Below, one piece after another: positions 7,449-16,452 of a stretch of 64,000 nt of DNA. A model generated the notes under the pieces. It did no database searches. It was given only the letters and a program-made list of their open reading frames with translations, and was not told the DNA's origin. This DNA comes from Roseibium aquae (lineage in GTDB: Bacteria > Pseudomonadota > Alphaproteobacteria > Rhizobiales > Stappiaceae), in NCBI RefSeq assembly GCF_008711285.1, contig NZ_VXDC01000008.1:1-64000 (forward strand), in the 5' to 3' direction. Position 1 is the first letter of the stretch, and each line of letters opens with the position of its first letter. The position numbers and the translations under genes are program-made.

Positions 7449-10000
7449 GAGCGGCGATCCACCTGAGGACCATAGTCGGCGCGGGTCTTTTGCGGCAGAC
7501 CACGCAACAACCGGAGTTCCTGCAAATCAAGGCCAGCATCGGCGAAGGCCGCTTCCAGCGTCTCCCGCTGTCCGGCCAGGCTTGCATAGGTCTCCGCCCG
7601 GTCCAGCCAGAGGCTGACAAATGTGCTCCCCCCGCGCAGACTGACGGCCGCCTCAACCGCTCCGGTCGCGGCCAGATCGAGGCCAAACCGGAGCCGCCAC
7701 GCGCCCTCCCCCTCGCCCTTACTGCTGTTTGGGTCGCGATCACGGCCCACCTGCATTTGCAACACACCGTTTTCCTGTCCAAGCGTGATCGGCAGTTCCA
7801 AGACGACATCCATGGGCTTTGACGCCCCAGAGGTCACACTCTCGTCCGCCATCATGCCCCGGCTTGCCATCTGGGTAAGGCGCAGGCGCGCCAACGCGCT
7901 GTCCGTGTCCTTCAATAGCCGCGAGAGCATTTCCGGCTCATCCAGATCGGCCGCCGCCGCCGTGTTCAGCGCGGGCCGTTGCCCTTTTGGGAACCCCGCC
8001 GTGCTCGGCAAGGGCGGCTGGGTCAGGGGCTTGTGGGCAGACGGTTCCACGCCCATCTCGCGCAACAGGCCCTTCAACTGGATCAGCAGGGACTTGAGAT
8101 CCCCGAGCCCCTGAGGGAGCGGCTGTCCCGCTTGCGCCCCTCCGCCGGGCGGCAGGGATTGCGCGCCCCCTTTCGCGAGGTTTTGTGTCAGCCGTTTCAC
8201 CTGCGTTTCGCGAAAAACACCCGACTGCTGCACGGCCTTTTGAATGGTTTCGCCGGTCACGTCACCATCGGAGGAAACCTGAAGCCCGAGAAGCTGCTGA
8301 ACAATTCTTTGCACCGGCTCGGGCACCTTCGACATGCCCAGCGCCGAGCGGTTGTTGAGTGCCGTCAGTTGCGAAAAGACGCCCGCATAGCTGATCTGCT
8401 GATCGGCCAGTCTTGGCCTGACCGTTTCGGCTGCCGCCAATTGGGACGCGGACAGGGGTGGCGGCGGAGATTTCAGCACCCCGCTCTGAGGCGTGGCTGC
8501 GCTCTGGACCGGTGATGTAGCGGACACTGGCTGAAGCCGGACACTGGCTGCCGCCCCGGGTGCGACAGCCGGTCTTGCGGTTGCAGGAGGCATGGCCGTG
8601 GCGCCGGCTGATGGCGGCGAAGCACCGGCTCCGGCGGCAGGGGCCAGCCCGGACGGCCCGGACGTGATCCCGGAACTGGTCGCGGAGGTTGTCGCGACCG
8701 GGGGCGAAGATGGGGAGACGTTCGCTGGCATGGGCGCGGCTGCACCCCCGCCACCTTGGGCCGGAAGCACCGGAGAAGCCGCGATTTGGGGCGTGGGGAT
8801 CCCGGAAGCTGGAGAGGGCGCAGGTCCGCGCGGGATCGTGGCCGCAGGCGGAGAGGACGCGGACGCATTGGCGGGACCGGTCTGGACTGATCCGGCCTGT
8901 GTTTGCCCGGACGGGTTGGCCGGTGATGAAGGGAGCACGGGGGCAGATGGTCCCGGCCGGCCGGCAACCGGTTGCGGAAGCGGCCCGGCCGTTGCGGATC
9001 CGGTCCCTCCCTGTGGGCGAGGACCTAGCTCCGCCTGCCCTCCGGAAATACCGGCTTGCACGCCCCCCTGGGCTTGGGACACTCCCGCTTGGATGGCGGA
9101 GGCCGATACGACAGCGGCCGACGGCAAAGGCCCAGCCCCGGCTGCTACGCCCGGCCCCGGCGCCCGCAGGCTTGCGCCGGGAACACCAGCATCACCTTGG
9201 GTTGAGGCGGGCGCGCCAGAACCGGAAACGGACGCCGGAATGGAGGGCACTCCGGGTGCGGACGGGAGGCTTTGCGGGGCAGCTCCACCGCCCGGGGCCG
9301 GACCGGTTGCCACCACAGCCGGTGCAGCCGGCGGCGCTGATCCGGCTTGCCCCGCTGATCCGGGCTGAGATGGTGCCTGTCCTCTTGCGCCGACTGCCGG
9401 AAGCGGCTGTTCGCCGCCGCCGGCCAATGTTTGAACCGCGGCCCCGGAACCTCCGGCCGGACTTGCAACCGGGCCGGCTACCGGACTTCCAACCGGGCCT
9501 GTCACCGGACCCGGTGGCGAAACACGGGTTTGCAAGGGACTTTGCGCATCCGGCTGCGAAATCAACTGCGCGACCTGGACACTTTGCGCGGCCGGAAGGC
9601 GTGGCAGGGGAACCTGGCTGTTTCCCGCGGCCGCCGTTCCCGCTGTTTGCACGCCACCGGCCGGTACGGCGGGACCAAACGGGGGCGTCTGACCGGTTTG
9701 GGAAGGCACAGCGCCGGCGGGGTGTGGAGCAGCCGGTTGCGCGTCTGATCGGACGGGAACAAGCTGGATTTGCGGGCGGGCGGCCTCCCCGGTGACCTTG
9801 ACGACAATGCGCGTACCCGGCTCCAGCGGCGCGCTTGCGCGCACCTCAACGTCACCAGCCGGGGTCGAAAGCCGGAGAACATTGTTTCCCGACACCTGTT
9901 CGACGCGCGCGGGCATTTCCATCCCCGGCTTGAGCGGAAATGGAGCCGTGGTGTCCGCCGATTGCGGCGAGGTCTGCACCGCGGGGATCGATGTGACCAT
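7445..10000 (-). CDS. Flagellar hook-length control FliK-like protein
   Basis: 851 residues from ATG 10000, with GGAGG seven bases upstream; the frame continues to 10123 without a better start. The N-terminal part is a small beta-rich domain (about 20-90). A very long Pro/Ala/Gly/Ser/Gln-rich disordered stretch (about 100-540) follows, then helices and a C-terminal hook-length domain near 740-845 ('ELPITLGQENGVLQMQVGR', 'FVSLWLDRAETYASL', 'LDLQELRLLRGLP'). FliK proteins act as rulers and substrate-specificity switches, and disordered middles are common. This one is unusually long. The partner FlhB-like gene overlaps its 3' end. Confidence 0.82.
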   Translation of the reverse strand: MVTSIPAVQTSPQSADTTAPFPLKPGMEMPARVEQVSGNNVLRLSTPAGDVEVRASAPLEPGTRIVVKVTGEAARPQIQLVPVRSDAQPAAPHPAGAVPSQTGQTPPFGPAVPAGGVQTAGTAAAGNSQVPLPRLPAAQSVQVAQLISQPDAQSPLQTRVSPPGPVTGPVGSPVAGPVASPAGGSGAAVQTLAGGGEQPLPAVGARGQAPSQPGSAGQAGSAPPAAPAVVATGPAPGGGAAPQSLPSAPGVPSIPASVSGSGAPASTQGDAGVPGASLRAPGPGVAAGAGPLPSAAVVSASAIQAGVSQAQGGVQAGISGGQAELGPRPQGGTGSATAGPLPQPVAGRPGPSAPVLPSSPANPSGQTQAGSVQTGPANASASSPPAATIPRGPAPSPASGIPTPQIAASPVLPAQGGGGAAAPMPANVSPSSPPVATTSATSSGITSGPSGLAPAAGAGASPPSAGATAMPPATARPAVAPGAAASVRLQPVSATSPVQSAATPQSGVLKSPPPPLSASQLAAAETVRPRLADQQISYAGVFSQLTALNNRSALGMSKVPEPVQRIVQQLLGLQVSSDGDVTGETIQKAVQQSGVFRETQVKRLTQNLAKGGAQSLPPGGGAQAGQPLPQGLGDLKSLLIQLKGLLREMGVEPSAHKPLTQPPLPSTAGFPKGQRPALNTAAAADLDEPEMLSRLLKDTDSALARLRLTQMASRGMMADESVTSGASKPMDVVLELPITLGQENGVLQMQVGRDRDPNSSKGEGEGAWRLRFGLDLAATGAVEAAVSLRGGSTFVSLWLDRAETYASLAGQRETLEAAFADAGLDLQELRLLRGLPQKTRADYGPQVDRRS

Positions 10001-10256
10001 GAGCCTGCCTCCAGGGCCTGTCCAAAACCGGTCCGGCCGGTCGATCTCCAGCCTACCGGTCAACCGGTTAAGACGCCATCCACAAGCGACGGGTTTGAAG
10101 AAACGCCGATTGATGAGGATCAAGGCGCGAAAGAGCTTGCGGGCGCAAGGTCCGGCATGAACAGGGGATCATATTGGCCTTGCCGATGGATCCACCCCAG
10201 GCGGGGCGCTTGCCTCGCGCGTGAGGATCGCCCTCAGCGACACGGAGACATGGCCA

Positions 10257-10529
10257 ATGCGCTGGATGGACAGAATGAATGAACGCGCCGAACTGATGGG
10301 CCGGATGCTGAAAACCATCGGTGCGACCGATCACATTCCGAGCTATCTGAGCACCGGGATGGAACTGCGGGCCGCCTCGCAGCGCTGCCTGCAATGTTCT
10401 TGTTCCGACGAGTGCAAGGACTGGCTTTCCACGCATGACGAGGGTGCCGACAAGCCAATGCCAAGCTGCCCGAACGCCGACCTGTTCCAAAGCTGGCTGG
10501 ACGACATTCAGGTGCAAAAGAGCGGCTAG
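10257..10529 (+). CDS. DUF6455-like small cysteine-cluster protein
   Basis: 90 residues from ATG 10257, preceded by GGAG about 9 bases upstream; a GTG at 10221 is less likely. It begins MRWMDRMNERAELMGRMLKT and continues to a cysteine cluster 'CLQCSCSDECKDWL' and a further 'CPNADLFQSWL'. Five cysteines in this spacing are typical of the alphaproteobacterial DUF6455 group and could bind zinc or an iron-sulfur centre; which one is not known. No signal peptide or membrane segment. The gene stands alone and is divergent from the FliK-like gene. Confidence 0.75.
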   Translation: MRWMDRMNERAELMGRMLKTIGATDHIPSYLSTGMELRAASQRCLQCSCSDECKDWLSTHDEGADKPMPSCPNADLFQSWLDDIQVQKSG

Positions 10530-10763
10530 AACAATTCCCTATGAGGTTGAAGCGGCACGCTCCGATCTGACCGGGAAAGGACTTCTTTCTATTTCGGACT
10601 GTTAGATCATATTTTCCGGGTTGGTTCGATCGCGGCCCGGTCCGATCATCTCAGGAAATGCTCCATGCCTGAGGAGCAGCGCGGCGGATTGCGCGCACCA
10701 GCCAGACCGGATCGAACCTGCATTGCAGCGCGCGTTTTGGGCGTTTCGAAAGCGCCTCATTCA

Positions 10764-11060
10764 CTAAGCCATGCGGCGGCGCATCAGCATCACAATCGCG
10801 CAAACAACCGCGCCGCTGGCAAAGCGGAACGGGAACATGGCAAGCGCACCCGCATCCTGATCGATTGGCTGCGGCAAGCCGGTAAAGCTCCAGGCGGTTT
10901 CGGCCATGAGCGAGAGAGCCGCGGCGGCAAACCCGGCGATCCAGATTTTGGCGGCCTGGTCCGCCTTCCAGCCGAGAGCGAGGCCGATCAGGATCGCGAG
11001 CGGATTCAACAGGCCGGAAAGGGTGAGCAGATCCACCCATGTGTCAGACAATCCAAACAT
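10764..11060 (-). CDS. Small three-helix membrane protein of unknown function
   Basis: 98 residues. Hydrophobic segments at about 10-30 (LLTLSGLLNPLAILIGLALG), 36-56 (KIWIAGFAAAALSLMAETAW) and 72-94 (FPFRFASGAVVCAIVMLM), ending in a run of four basic residues. I do not recognise the family. The gene is flanked by divergent and convergent small genes and shows no operon partner. Confidence 0.7.
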   Translation of the reverse strand: MFGLSDTWVDLLTLSGLLNPLAILIGLALGWKADQAAKIWIAGFAAAALSLMAETAWSFTGLPQPIDQDAGALAMFPFRFASGAVVCAIVMLMRRRMA

Positions 11061-11180
11061 GGGCTGTGCTTAGCAACGAACGCGGCTGAGTGCGAGCCCC
11101 ATTTTTGGATCTGCGGCAATTCCGCTCCGGTCCTGCTCGGACTTTTGCGATTTTCGCCAAAAGCGCGCTACATAAGCCCT

Positions 11181-11414
11181 ATGGAAAAAACACAGACGAT
11201 TGGCGGTTTGGAGGCAAGCGGCGGGCGGCTTGGTCTGCTGTGCCGGGCGTGCAGCCGCTTCCGCTACATGAATTCGCGGCGCTACAAGCCGGACGAAATC
11301 GTGCGCGAGATCGCCAAGACACTGACCTGTGCCCGATGCAGTTCGGAGACCGTCGAGACCTTCGCGGTTCAGCGGGATGAAAAGACCGGATTCTGGCCAG
11401 CGGAACATGGCTAA
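11181..11414 (+). CDS. Small CxxC...CxxC zinc-ribbon-like protein
   Basis: 77 residues from ATG 11181. Two cysteine pairs, 'LLCRACSRFRYM' and 'LTCARCSSETVETF', are 29 residues apart, the usual layout of a zinc ribbon. The linking helix 'YKPDEIVREIAKTL' is conserved in short alphaproteobacterial proteins of this type. No further domain is seen, so it probably acts as a small nucleic-acid- or protein-binding module. The longer frame starting at 10665 is antisense to the membrane-protein gene and is not used. Confidence 0.75.
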   Translation: MEKTQTIGGLEASGGRLGLLCRACSRFRYMNSRRYKPDEIVREIAKTLTCARCSSETVETFAVQRDEKTGFWPAEHG

Positions 11415-11541
11415 AAAGCCACGGGCCCGGTAGGTATTCGACCTTCCCCTCCGCGCGCATTGCGAACGGGCCAATCCGGTCTTATCTTAAAGGCTGACTG
11501 TTTTCGGAGTTTTTATGCACGGGCCGCAAGAGTCCCAATAA

Positions 11542-11565
11542 AGCCCGGTGAAGTGACACCGGGCT
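11542..11565. terminator. Strong hairpin, probable terminator or leader structure
   Basis: AGCCCGGTG (11542-11550) and CACCGGGCT (11557-11565) form a perfect 9-bp stem with a 6-base loop. It is downstream of the zinc-ribbon gene and about 75 bases before the YjhX-like gene. It lacks a T-run, so termination is uncertain. Confidence 0.4.
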
Positions 11566-11640
11566 CCGCTTCAAACCGATGACCGCATGCGCAAGGCTGC
11601 GGTCAATCGCCTGTTTGCGCGCATAAGAACAGTATTTCCC

Positions 11641-11898
11641 ATGGACATTTCCAAAGCTGAACAGCGGGTGTTGCACCTGCTGGCTCAAGGCGGCCGTATC
11701 CGCGTCGAAAAGGACGACCGCGGCCAAATCGAACGGATCGAAACCATAACCCGCGACGGATGGTACTGGTCGGGATGCGACCTGCCGCTCTTCAAGAAGC
11801 TGAAGCGCCGCCGGTTCATTTCGTCCAGGAACAGCGGACCCTACCTCATCACCCCACTCGGGTTAAGGCGCGTCCGCTCCCAGCTGGACAACCGGTAA
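11641..11898 (+). CDS. yjhX: YjhX family (UPF0386) protein
   Basis: 85 residues from ATG 11641, the exact length of E. coli YjhX. 'MDISKAEQRVLHLLAQGGRI' and 'TRDGWYWSGCDLPLFKKLKR', closing 'LRRVRSQLDNR', match the family end to end. It looks like a winged-helix. In E. coli, YjhX is annotated as toxin of a YjhX/YjhQ pair in which YjhQ is an acetyltransferase. No acetyltransferase gene is adjacent here, and the family is common and single-copy in alphaproteobacteria, so a regulatory, non-toxin role is quite possible. Confidence 0.88.
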   Translation: MDISKAEQRVLHLLAQGGRIRVEKDDRGQIERIETITRDGWYWSGCDLPLFKKLKRRRFISSRNSGPYLITPLGLRRVRSQLDNR

Positions 11899-11910
11899 AC
11901 CAACGGGACA

Positions 11911-11933
11911 GGCCCCGGATTTCGTCCGGGGCC
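11911..11933. terminator. Hairpin after yjhX, probable terminator
   Basis: GGCCCCGGA (11911-11919) and TCCGGGGCC (11925-11933) form a perfect 9-bp stem with loop TTTCG, 12 bases past the yjhX stop. No T-run follows. Confidence 0.5.
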
Positions 11934-12071
11934 GCATGCTGAGTGCAAAGTCCCCCCAGCCGCCATTGCGGGCTGCGACCCCGAAACCTCCGCTTCTTCA
12001 GCAAAAAAACAGACCACACCCAAAGACCCATCAGATCGTCATCCCGGAAAAGGGGACGCTGCGGAATGCCC

Positions 12072-13184
12072 TTACAGCGCTTTCCCCAACAGTCCGCGAA
12101 CATGATCGCCAATCGCGAGAGCCGCGGTAAGGCCCGGGGATTCAATGCCGTAGAGCGCAACCAGGCCGGCACGGCCGTGATCCTCAGGGCCATCGATCCG
12201 GAAATCGGCGGCGACAGCGCCTTCCGGTACGATCTTGGGGCGCAGGCCCGCATAGTCGGGAACCAGGGCACCGTCCTTGAGGCCCGGCCAATAGGCGCGG
12301 ATGGCCGCGTAGAATTTTTCGCCGCGCGCCGGATCCACCGTCAGATCTGCCGTTTTGACCCACTCAACGTCCGGGCCGAATTTCGCCTGGTTTTGAAGAT
12401 CGAGCGTCAGGTGAATGCCGAGCCCGCCCGGCTCCGGCACCGGATAGATGAGGCGGGAGAACGGCGCCTTGCCCTCCAGCTTGAAGTAGCTGCCTTTCGC
12501 CAGATAGGCGGTTGGCGGGTTCGTTCCCCCAATTTGGCCGGCAAGACCCGGCGCCCCATGGCCGGCACTGATGACCAGTTCCCGGCAGGTCACCGAGGCC
12601 GCGCCCTGATCGCCCTGCCCGGCCAGATGCACCCGGTAGCCCCCCTCCGGACAGGCGGCAAGGCCGGCGACATCTGTGTTCAGCACCACCTGACCCCCAT
12701 GGGTTGTGAGATCCCCCTCCAGAGCGAGCATGAACCCGTGGCTGTCGACAATGCCCGTGGAGGGTGACCACAGCGCGCCGGCCACATCCAGTTCCGGCTC
12801 CATGGCAAGAGTTTGCGAACGGTCCAGAAATTCCAGATCCGTGACGCCGTTACCGGCCGCCTGATCCTGAATGCCCTTGAGTTTGCCGAGCTGATCCGGG
12901 GCACTCGCGACAATCAGCTTGCCGGTGTTCGCGAAGCTCACGCCGCGCTCCTGGCAATAGGCGTAAAGCGCCTGCTTTCCGGCAACGCACAAACGCGCCT
13001 TCAAGCTTCCGGCCGGATAATAAATCCCCGCGTGGATCACTTCGCTGTTCCGGCTCGAAGTCTCAGACCCGATCAGGTCATGGCGCTCAAGAACCATGAC
13101 CTCCCGGCCGGACATCGCCAGCGCCCGGCCGATGGCAAGACCGGCGACACCGGCGCCAATCACGATGGTTTCAATGTCATGCAT
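12072..13184 (-). CDS. FAD-dependent oxidoreductase, L-2-hydroxyglutarate dehydrogenase-like
   Basis: 370 residues. The N-terminal Rossmann motif is 'IVIGAGVAGLAIGRALAMSG' followed by 'VLERHDLIGSETSSRNSEV'. 'SRNSEVIHAGIYYPAGSLKA' is the signature of the LhgO branch of the DAO family, which oxidises L-2-hydroxyglutarate and related 2-hydroxy acids. The C-terminus 'LYGIESPGLTAALAIGDHV' closes the FAD site. No signal peptide; it is expected on the cytoplasmic side, passing electrons to quinone as in LhgO. It is a single gene. The exact substrate is inference from the family. Confidence 0.85.
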   Translation of the reverse strand: MHDIETIVIGAGVAGLAIGRALAMSGREVMVLERHDLIGSETSSRNSEVIHAGIYYPAGSLKARLCVAGKQALYAYCQERGVSFANTGKLIVASAPDQLGKLKGIQDQAAGNGVTDLEFLDRSQTLAMEPELDVAGALWSPSTGIVDSHGFMLALEGDLTTHGGQVVLNTDVAGLAACPEGGYRVHLAGQGDQGAASVTCRELVISAGHGAPGLAGQIGGTNPPTAYLAKGSYFKLEGKAPFSRLIYPVPEPGGLGIHLTLDLQNQAKFGPDVEWVKTADLTVDPARGEKFYAAIRAYWPGLKDGALVPDYAGLRPKIVPEGAVAADFRIDGPEDHGRAGLVALYGIESPGLTAALAIGDHVRGLLGKAL

Positions 13185-13210
13185 TTTGCCGCTTGCCCTG
13201 TCTTTCGGCC

Positions 13211-13259
13211 GTCATTCCGGACGCAGCGCCAGACCCGATCCCGGCTCGGGGGCCGGGAT
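13211..13259. repeat. REP-like intergenic palindromic element
   Basis: Begins GTCATTCCGGACG and contains ATCCCGGC (13238-13245) paired with GCCGGGAT (13252-13259) around a 6-base loop. This is the typical form of dispersed GTCATTCC...CCGGGAT elements between genes in alphaproteobacteria. A weaker relative (GTCATCCCGG) lies near 12038. It sits between two gene ends or starts on the minus strand. Confidence 0.5.
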
Positions 13260-13333
13260 GGCGAAAGAACGGGCCGAGGTGCCCACAAGGCGCCGGATCA
13301 AGTCCGGGGCTGTGCAACTCGACCCTTTTGGCC

Positions 13334-14809
13334 TCACCCCCACCACTGCTCCGGTTCAAACCGCCCGGCGGCGTCCTCGATCACCTGGCCGACCTTGAAC
13401 AGGGTCGCTTCGTCGAAAGGCTTGCCGATCAGCTGAAGGCCGAGCGGAAGGCCTTCGGAATTCAGTCCGGCAGGCACGGAAATACCCGGCAATCCAGCCA
13501 TGTTCACCGTCACCGTGAAGATGTCATTCAGATACATCTGGACCGGATCGGTAATCTCGCCCGGCGCGAAAGCCGCGTTCGGGGTGGCCGGTGTCAGGAT
13601 CGCATCGACCCCGTTCGCCCAGGCCAGATCGAAGTCGCGCTTGATCAGCGTGCGCACCTTCTGGGCCTTCAGGTAGTAGGCATCATAATAGCCGGCGGAA
13701 AGCACATAGGTGCCGATCAGGATCCGGCGTTTCACTTCCTCTCCGAACCCGGCCGCGCGGGTGTTTTCATACATGTCGACAATATCTTTGCCGGGAACCC
13801 GCAGGCCGTACCGGACCCCGTCATAGCGGGCGAGGTTGGACGAGGCCTCGGCCGGGGCCACGATATAGTAGGCCGGAAGGGCGTATTTCGTATGCGGCAG
13901 GGAGATTTCGACAATCTCGGCTCCAGCCGTCCGCAACCAGTCGATGCCCTGCTGCCAGAGCGCATTGATCTCGTCGGGCATCCCGTCGACCTGATACTCC
14001 CTCGGAATACCGATCTTCAAACCTTTCACCGACTGACCGATGGCCGCCTCGTAATCGGGAACCGCGATATCGACCGAGGTGGTGTCCCTGGCGTCGACGG
14101 AGGCCATGGATTTCAGCAGGATCGCGCTGTCGCGCACGGTGTGGGCAATCGGGCCGGCCTGATCGAGCGAGGACGCAAAGGCGACAATGCCCCAGCGCGA
14201 GCAGCGGCCGTAGGTGGGTTTGATGCCCACGGTTCCGGTAAAGGCCGCCGGCTGGCGGATGGACCCGCCGGTGTCCGTCGCCGTCGCGCCCATGCAAAGC
14301 CGACCAGCCACAGCGGCGGCGGACCCGCCGGACGATCCGCCCGGGACCAGATCGGTATTCGAACCCTTCTTGCGCCAGGGGTTGATGACGTTGCCGTAGT
14401 AGGAGGTTTCGTTCGACGAGCCCATGGCGAACTCGTCCATGTTCAGCTTGCCGAGCATCACCGCTCCATCCGCCCACAGGTTCGACGTGACGGTGGATTC
14501 ATAAGGCGGCTGGAAGCCGTCCAGGATGTGGGAACAGGCCTGCGTGTGAATGCCCTTGGTGGCGAACAGGTCCTTGATGCCGAGCGGGATCCCTTCCAGC
14601 GCCCCGCCCTCGCCTTTCGCGAGCTTCTCGTCCGAGGCCTTGGCCATGTCGCGGGCCTTGTCGTCCGTCACCACAACATAGGCGTTCAGCGCGGCGTTGG
14701 CCCGTTCGATGTTGGCCAGAAAGGCCTCGGTCAGTTCCAGGGAGGTGAAGGTCTTGCTTTTCAGCCCTTCGCGGGCCTCGGCAATGGTGAGTTTCGTGAG
14801 ATCGGTCAT
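13334..14809 (-). CDS. gatA: Aspartyl/glutamyl-tRNA amidotransferase subunit A
   Basis: 491 residues from ATG 14809. This is the amidase subunit that releases ammonia from glutamine for GatCAB. The catalytic triad is in place: Lys about 79 in '[14 protein letters not shown]', the cis-Ser about 159 in '[14 protein letters not shown]' and the nucleophile Ser about 183 in '[12 protein letters not shown]'. The frame remains open upstream to 15172, but that part is the out-of-frame GNAT gene. It is separated by only 10 bases from the upstream GNAT gene and belongs with gatC in one transcription unit. Confidence 0.98.
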   Translation of the reverse strand: MTDLTKLTIAEAREGLKSKTFTSLELTEAFLANIERANAALNAYVVVTDDKARDMAKASDEKLAKGEGGALEGIPLGIKDLFATKGIHTQACSHILDGFQPPYESTVTSNLWADGAVMLGKLNMDEFAMGSSNETSYYGNVINPWRKKGSNTDLVPGGSSGGSAAAVAGRLCMGATATDTGGSIRQPAAFTGTVGIKPTYGRCSRWGIVAFASSLDQAGPIAHTVRDSAILLKSMASVDARDTTSVDIAVPDYEAAIGQSVKGLKIGIPREYQVDGMPDEINALWQQGIDWLRTAGAEIVEISLPHTKYALPAYYIVAPAEASSNLARYDGVRYGLRVPGKDIVDMYENTRAAGFGEEVKRRILIGTYVLSAGYYDAYYLKAQKVRTLIKRDFDLAWANGVDAILTPATPNAAFAPGEITDPVQMYLNDIFTVTVNMAGLPGISVPAGLNSEGLPLGLQLIGKPFDEATLFKVGQVIEDAAGRFEPEQWWG

Positions 14810-14819
14810 GAAGTCTCTC

Positions 14820-15296
14820 TCATGCAGCCGTGAGCTGCTTTGAATAAAAAACGGATTCGGGATGAGGGGGATAATCGAGGACAGGTCCGCAGGGCTCGAA
14901 ACCGAACTGCTCGTAGAGCTTGCGGGCGGCCGCGTAGTTGTGGCCGGTTTCCAGGACGATCCGCTGGGCGCCTTCCTGCTCCGCAAGCTCGATAATTCTG
15001 GAAAGGACCGCCTTCGCCAGACCAAGGCCCTGAAACGCCGGGCAGGTGTACATGCGCTTGACTTCCGCAACACCGCCACCGTGCCGGTAGAGCGCACCAC
15101 AGGCGGCAACGGCCCCGTCCACCCGCGCCACGAACACGGTCGTCCGGTCATTGGCCATATCTTCCGGGGCAAGGTGGTGGCACGCGTCGGCAGGCGTCAG
15201 ACTGAGCAAAAGCTCGCTGAGTTCACCGATCATCGCGCGCATGTCCCCGCTGAGCGGGGTTTCAATGCCAATCTCTATGTGTTGTGGCCCGGTCAT
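14820..15296 (-). CDS. GNAT family N-acetyltransferase between gatC and gatA
   Basis: 158 residues from ATG 15296. Motif A '[20 protein letters not shown]' with Q-G-L-G-L-A, then '[20 protein letters not shown]' and motif B '[20 protein letters not shown]' are typical of the YjgM/small amino-acid acetyltransferase branch. The gene lies 19 bases after gatC and 10 bases before gatA, all on the minus strand, so it is co-transcribed with them. A role in translation is not implied by the fold; the linkage may be only positional. Confidence 0.88.
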   Translation of the reverse strand: MTGPQHIEIGIETPLSGDMRAMIGELSELLLSLTPADACHHLAPEDMANDRTTVFVARVDGAVAACGALYRHGGGVAEVKRMYTCPAFQGLGLAKAVLSRIIELAEQEGAQRIVLETGHNYAAARKLYEQFGFEPCGPVLDYPPHPESVFYSKQLTAA

Positions 15297-15315
15297 CAGG
15301 CGTGTCCCTGAAAAT

Positions 15316-15603
15316 TTACTCGACGACCTTTGGCACCATGAAAAAATGGTCTTCGGACGCTGGTGCATTCGCGGTGACATCGTCCGCCTTGTCCCCATCG
15401 GTCACGCCATCCTGGCGTTTCTTCATGGTTTGCTCGACGACGGATGTCAGCGGCTCGATGCCGTCGATATCCACCTCGTCGAGCTGCTCGACAAAACCCA
15501 GGATCTCGTTGAGCTCGCCGGTCATTTTCGCCGCCTGATCATCATTGATCTTGATCCGGGCAAGGCGCGCCACGCGCTTCACCGTATCGGTATCGACAGA
15601 CAT
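15316..15603 (-). CDS. gatC: Aspartyl/glutamyl-tRNA amidotransferase subunit C
   Basis: 95 residues, the usual length. It starts [20 protein letters not shown] and has '[20 protein letters not shown]' and '[15 protein letters not shown]', the hallmarks of GatC, the strap that stabilises GatA on GatB. It is the first gene of the minus-strand unit gatC-GNAT-gatA, and it is divergent from the TetR gene with 107 bases between the starts. Confidence 0.97.
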   Translation of the reverse strand: MSVDTDTVKRVARLARIKINDDQAAKMTGELNEILGFVEQLDEVDIDGIEPLTSVVEQTMKKRQDGVTDGDKADDVTANAPASEDHFFMVPKVVE

Positions 15604-15700
15604 GAAGTCCCTCTTTCATTAGTTTGAGTTGCCTCTTGATCGGCAACACGTCGGCCTTTTTCAAGGCAAAACATGTTCGCGCATTCGCCTGCGTGCGGTA

Positions 15701-15722
15701 TACGGTCCTGATGAGGACCGTA
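15701..15722. promoter_or_regulatory. Perfect palindrome over the TetR start codon, candidate autoregulatory operator
   Basis: TACGGTCCT (15701-15709) and AGGACCGTA (15714-15722) are perfect complements around a 4-base spacer that contains the first bases of the ATG (15711). TetR proteins commonly bind such palindromes at their own promoters. The site is also 98 bases from the divergent gatC start. Confidence 0.6.
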
Positions 15723-16304
15723 AATCGAAAACCCGGACGCACTCAGGATCCCGCGCTCACGGACCGGCTGCTCACACTTGCCTTGAACAGGATCGCGCAC
15801 GCGGGCCTTGAGAGGCTGAACCTTGACCGGCTCGCCAGGGAGGCGGGGACCAGCAAGCAGGCGATCTACCGGCGCTACGCGTCCAAATCCGACCTGGGCA
15901 GAGCGGCTGTCGAGGCGGCGTTGAATGCGCTGGCAATCCCTGCACCGGACCGGTCCAACGCGGCGCGCGACGTGTTCCGGCTCCTGACCGCCTATCGGCA
16001 GACGGTGTTTCTGGCCCCTATTGGCCGGGCCGCCCTTCACCTGTCGCTCGATCCAGCCGGCGGGGCTGCGAAACACAGGATCGACCAGGATCTGGCGTTT
16101 CGCCTGCGCCAGATCCTCATCGCGACCCCTTTCGAGCGGCACATGGACACCCGGATCCGCCTTTTCACGTCCAGCCTCTGGCAGGAAACCGTTGACCGGA
16201 TGACAAAGCCAGCCCAGCCCGGCGCGGATCTCGAGGATGATCTCGACGCAGATCTCGAGGACGTGATCCATCTCGTGCTGGGACTTGGACCCAAACTGGC
16301 GTGA
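15711..16304 (+). CDS. TetR/AcrR family transcriptional regulator
   Basis: 197 residues from ATG 15711. The helix-turn-helix lies at about residues 16-62: 'LALNRIAHAGLERLNLDRLA' and 'REAGTSKQAIYRRYASKSDL', the standard AcrR DNA-binding fold. The C-terminal part is helical, with an acidic tail ('DLEDDLDADLED'), and would hold the ligand site and dimer interface. The start codon sits inside a perfect palindrome, suggesting self-repression. No obvious pump or enzyme gene is immediately downstream; the YHS gene at 16453 is 148 bases away. Confidence 0.9.
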   Translation: MRTVNRKPGRTQDPALTDRLLTLALNRIAHAGLERLNLDRLAREAGTSKQAIYRRYASKSDLGRAAVEAALNALAIPAPDRSNAARDVFRLLTAYRQTVFLAPIGRAALHLSLDPAGGAAKHRIDQDLAFRLRQILIATPFERHMDTRIRLFTSSLWQETVDRMTKPAQPGADLEDDLDADLEDVIHLVLGLGPKLA

Positions 16305-16452
16305 AACGGCCAGTCTACAGGCGATCACGATTTCATCGCGGGCTGCTATCGGGCCCGTGAAAAGGCTTGATTGGCGTTTTCTCCGGCGCCAGCGCACCTG
16401 TTTGAGCGAAGCGGCGGTCCCTCGCCGCCTCGAGGATCAAGGGAGTTTGTCC

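Noticed and set aside
7490..10282. Long plus-strand frames opposite the FliK-like gene
   Set aside because: Pro/Ala/Gly-rich repetitive codons create open frames in several phases. The minus-strand gene has the start signal, the domain and the overlap with its partner.
10735..10760. GGGCGTTTCGAAAGCGCC considered as a third copy of the dispersed hairpin
   Set aside because: Different spacing and flanks; only the GGGCGTTT start is shared.
12038..12068. GTCATCCCGG sequence considered as a full REP element
   Set aside because: Only the first ten bases resemble the element at 13211; no paired arm is present.
13193..14833. A 546-codon plus-strand open frame across the gatA region
   Set aside because: It is antisense to gatA, with no family pattern; GC-rich codons make long shadow frames common here.
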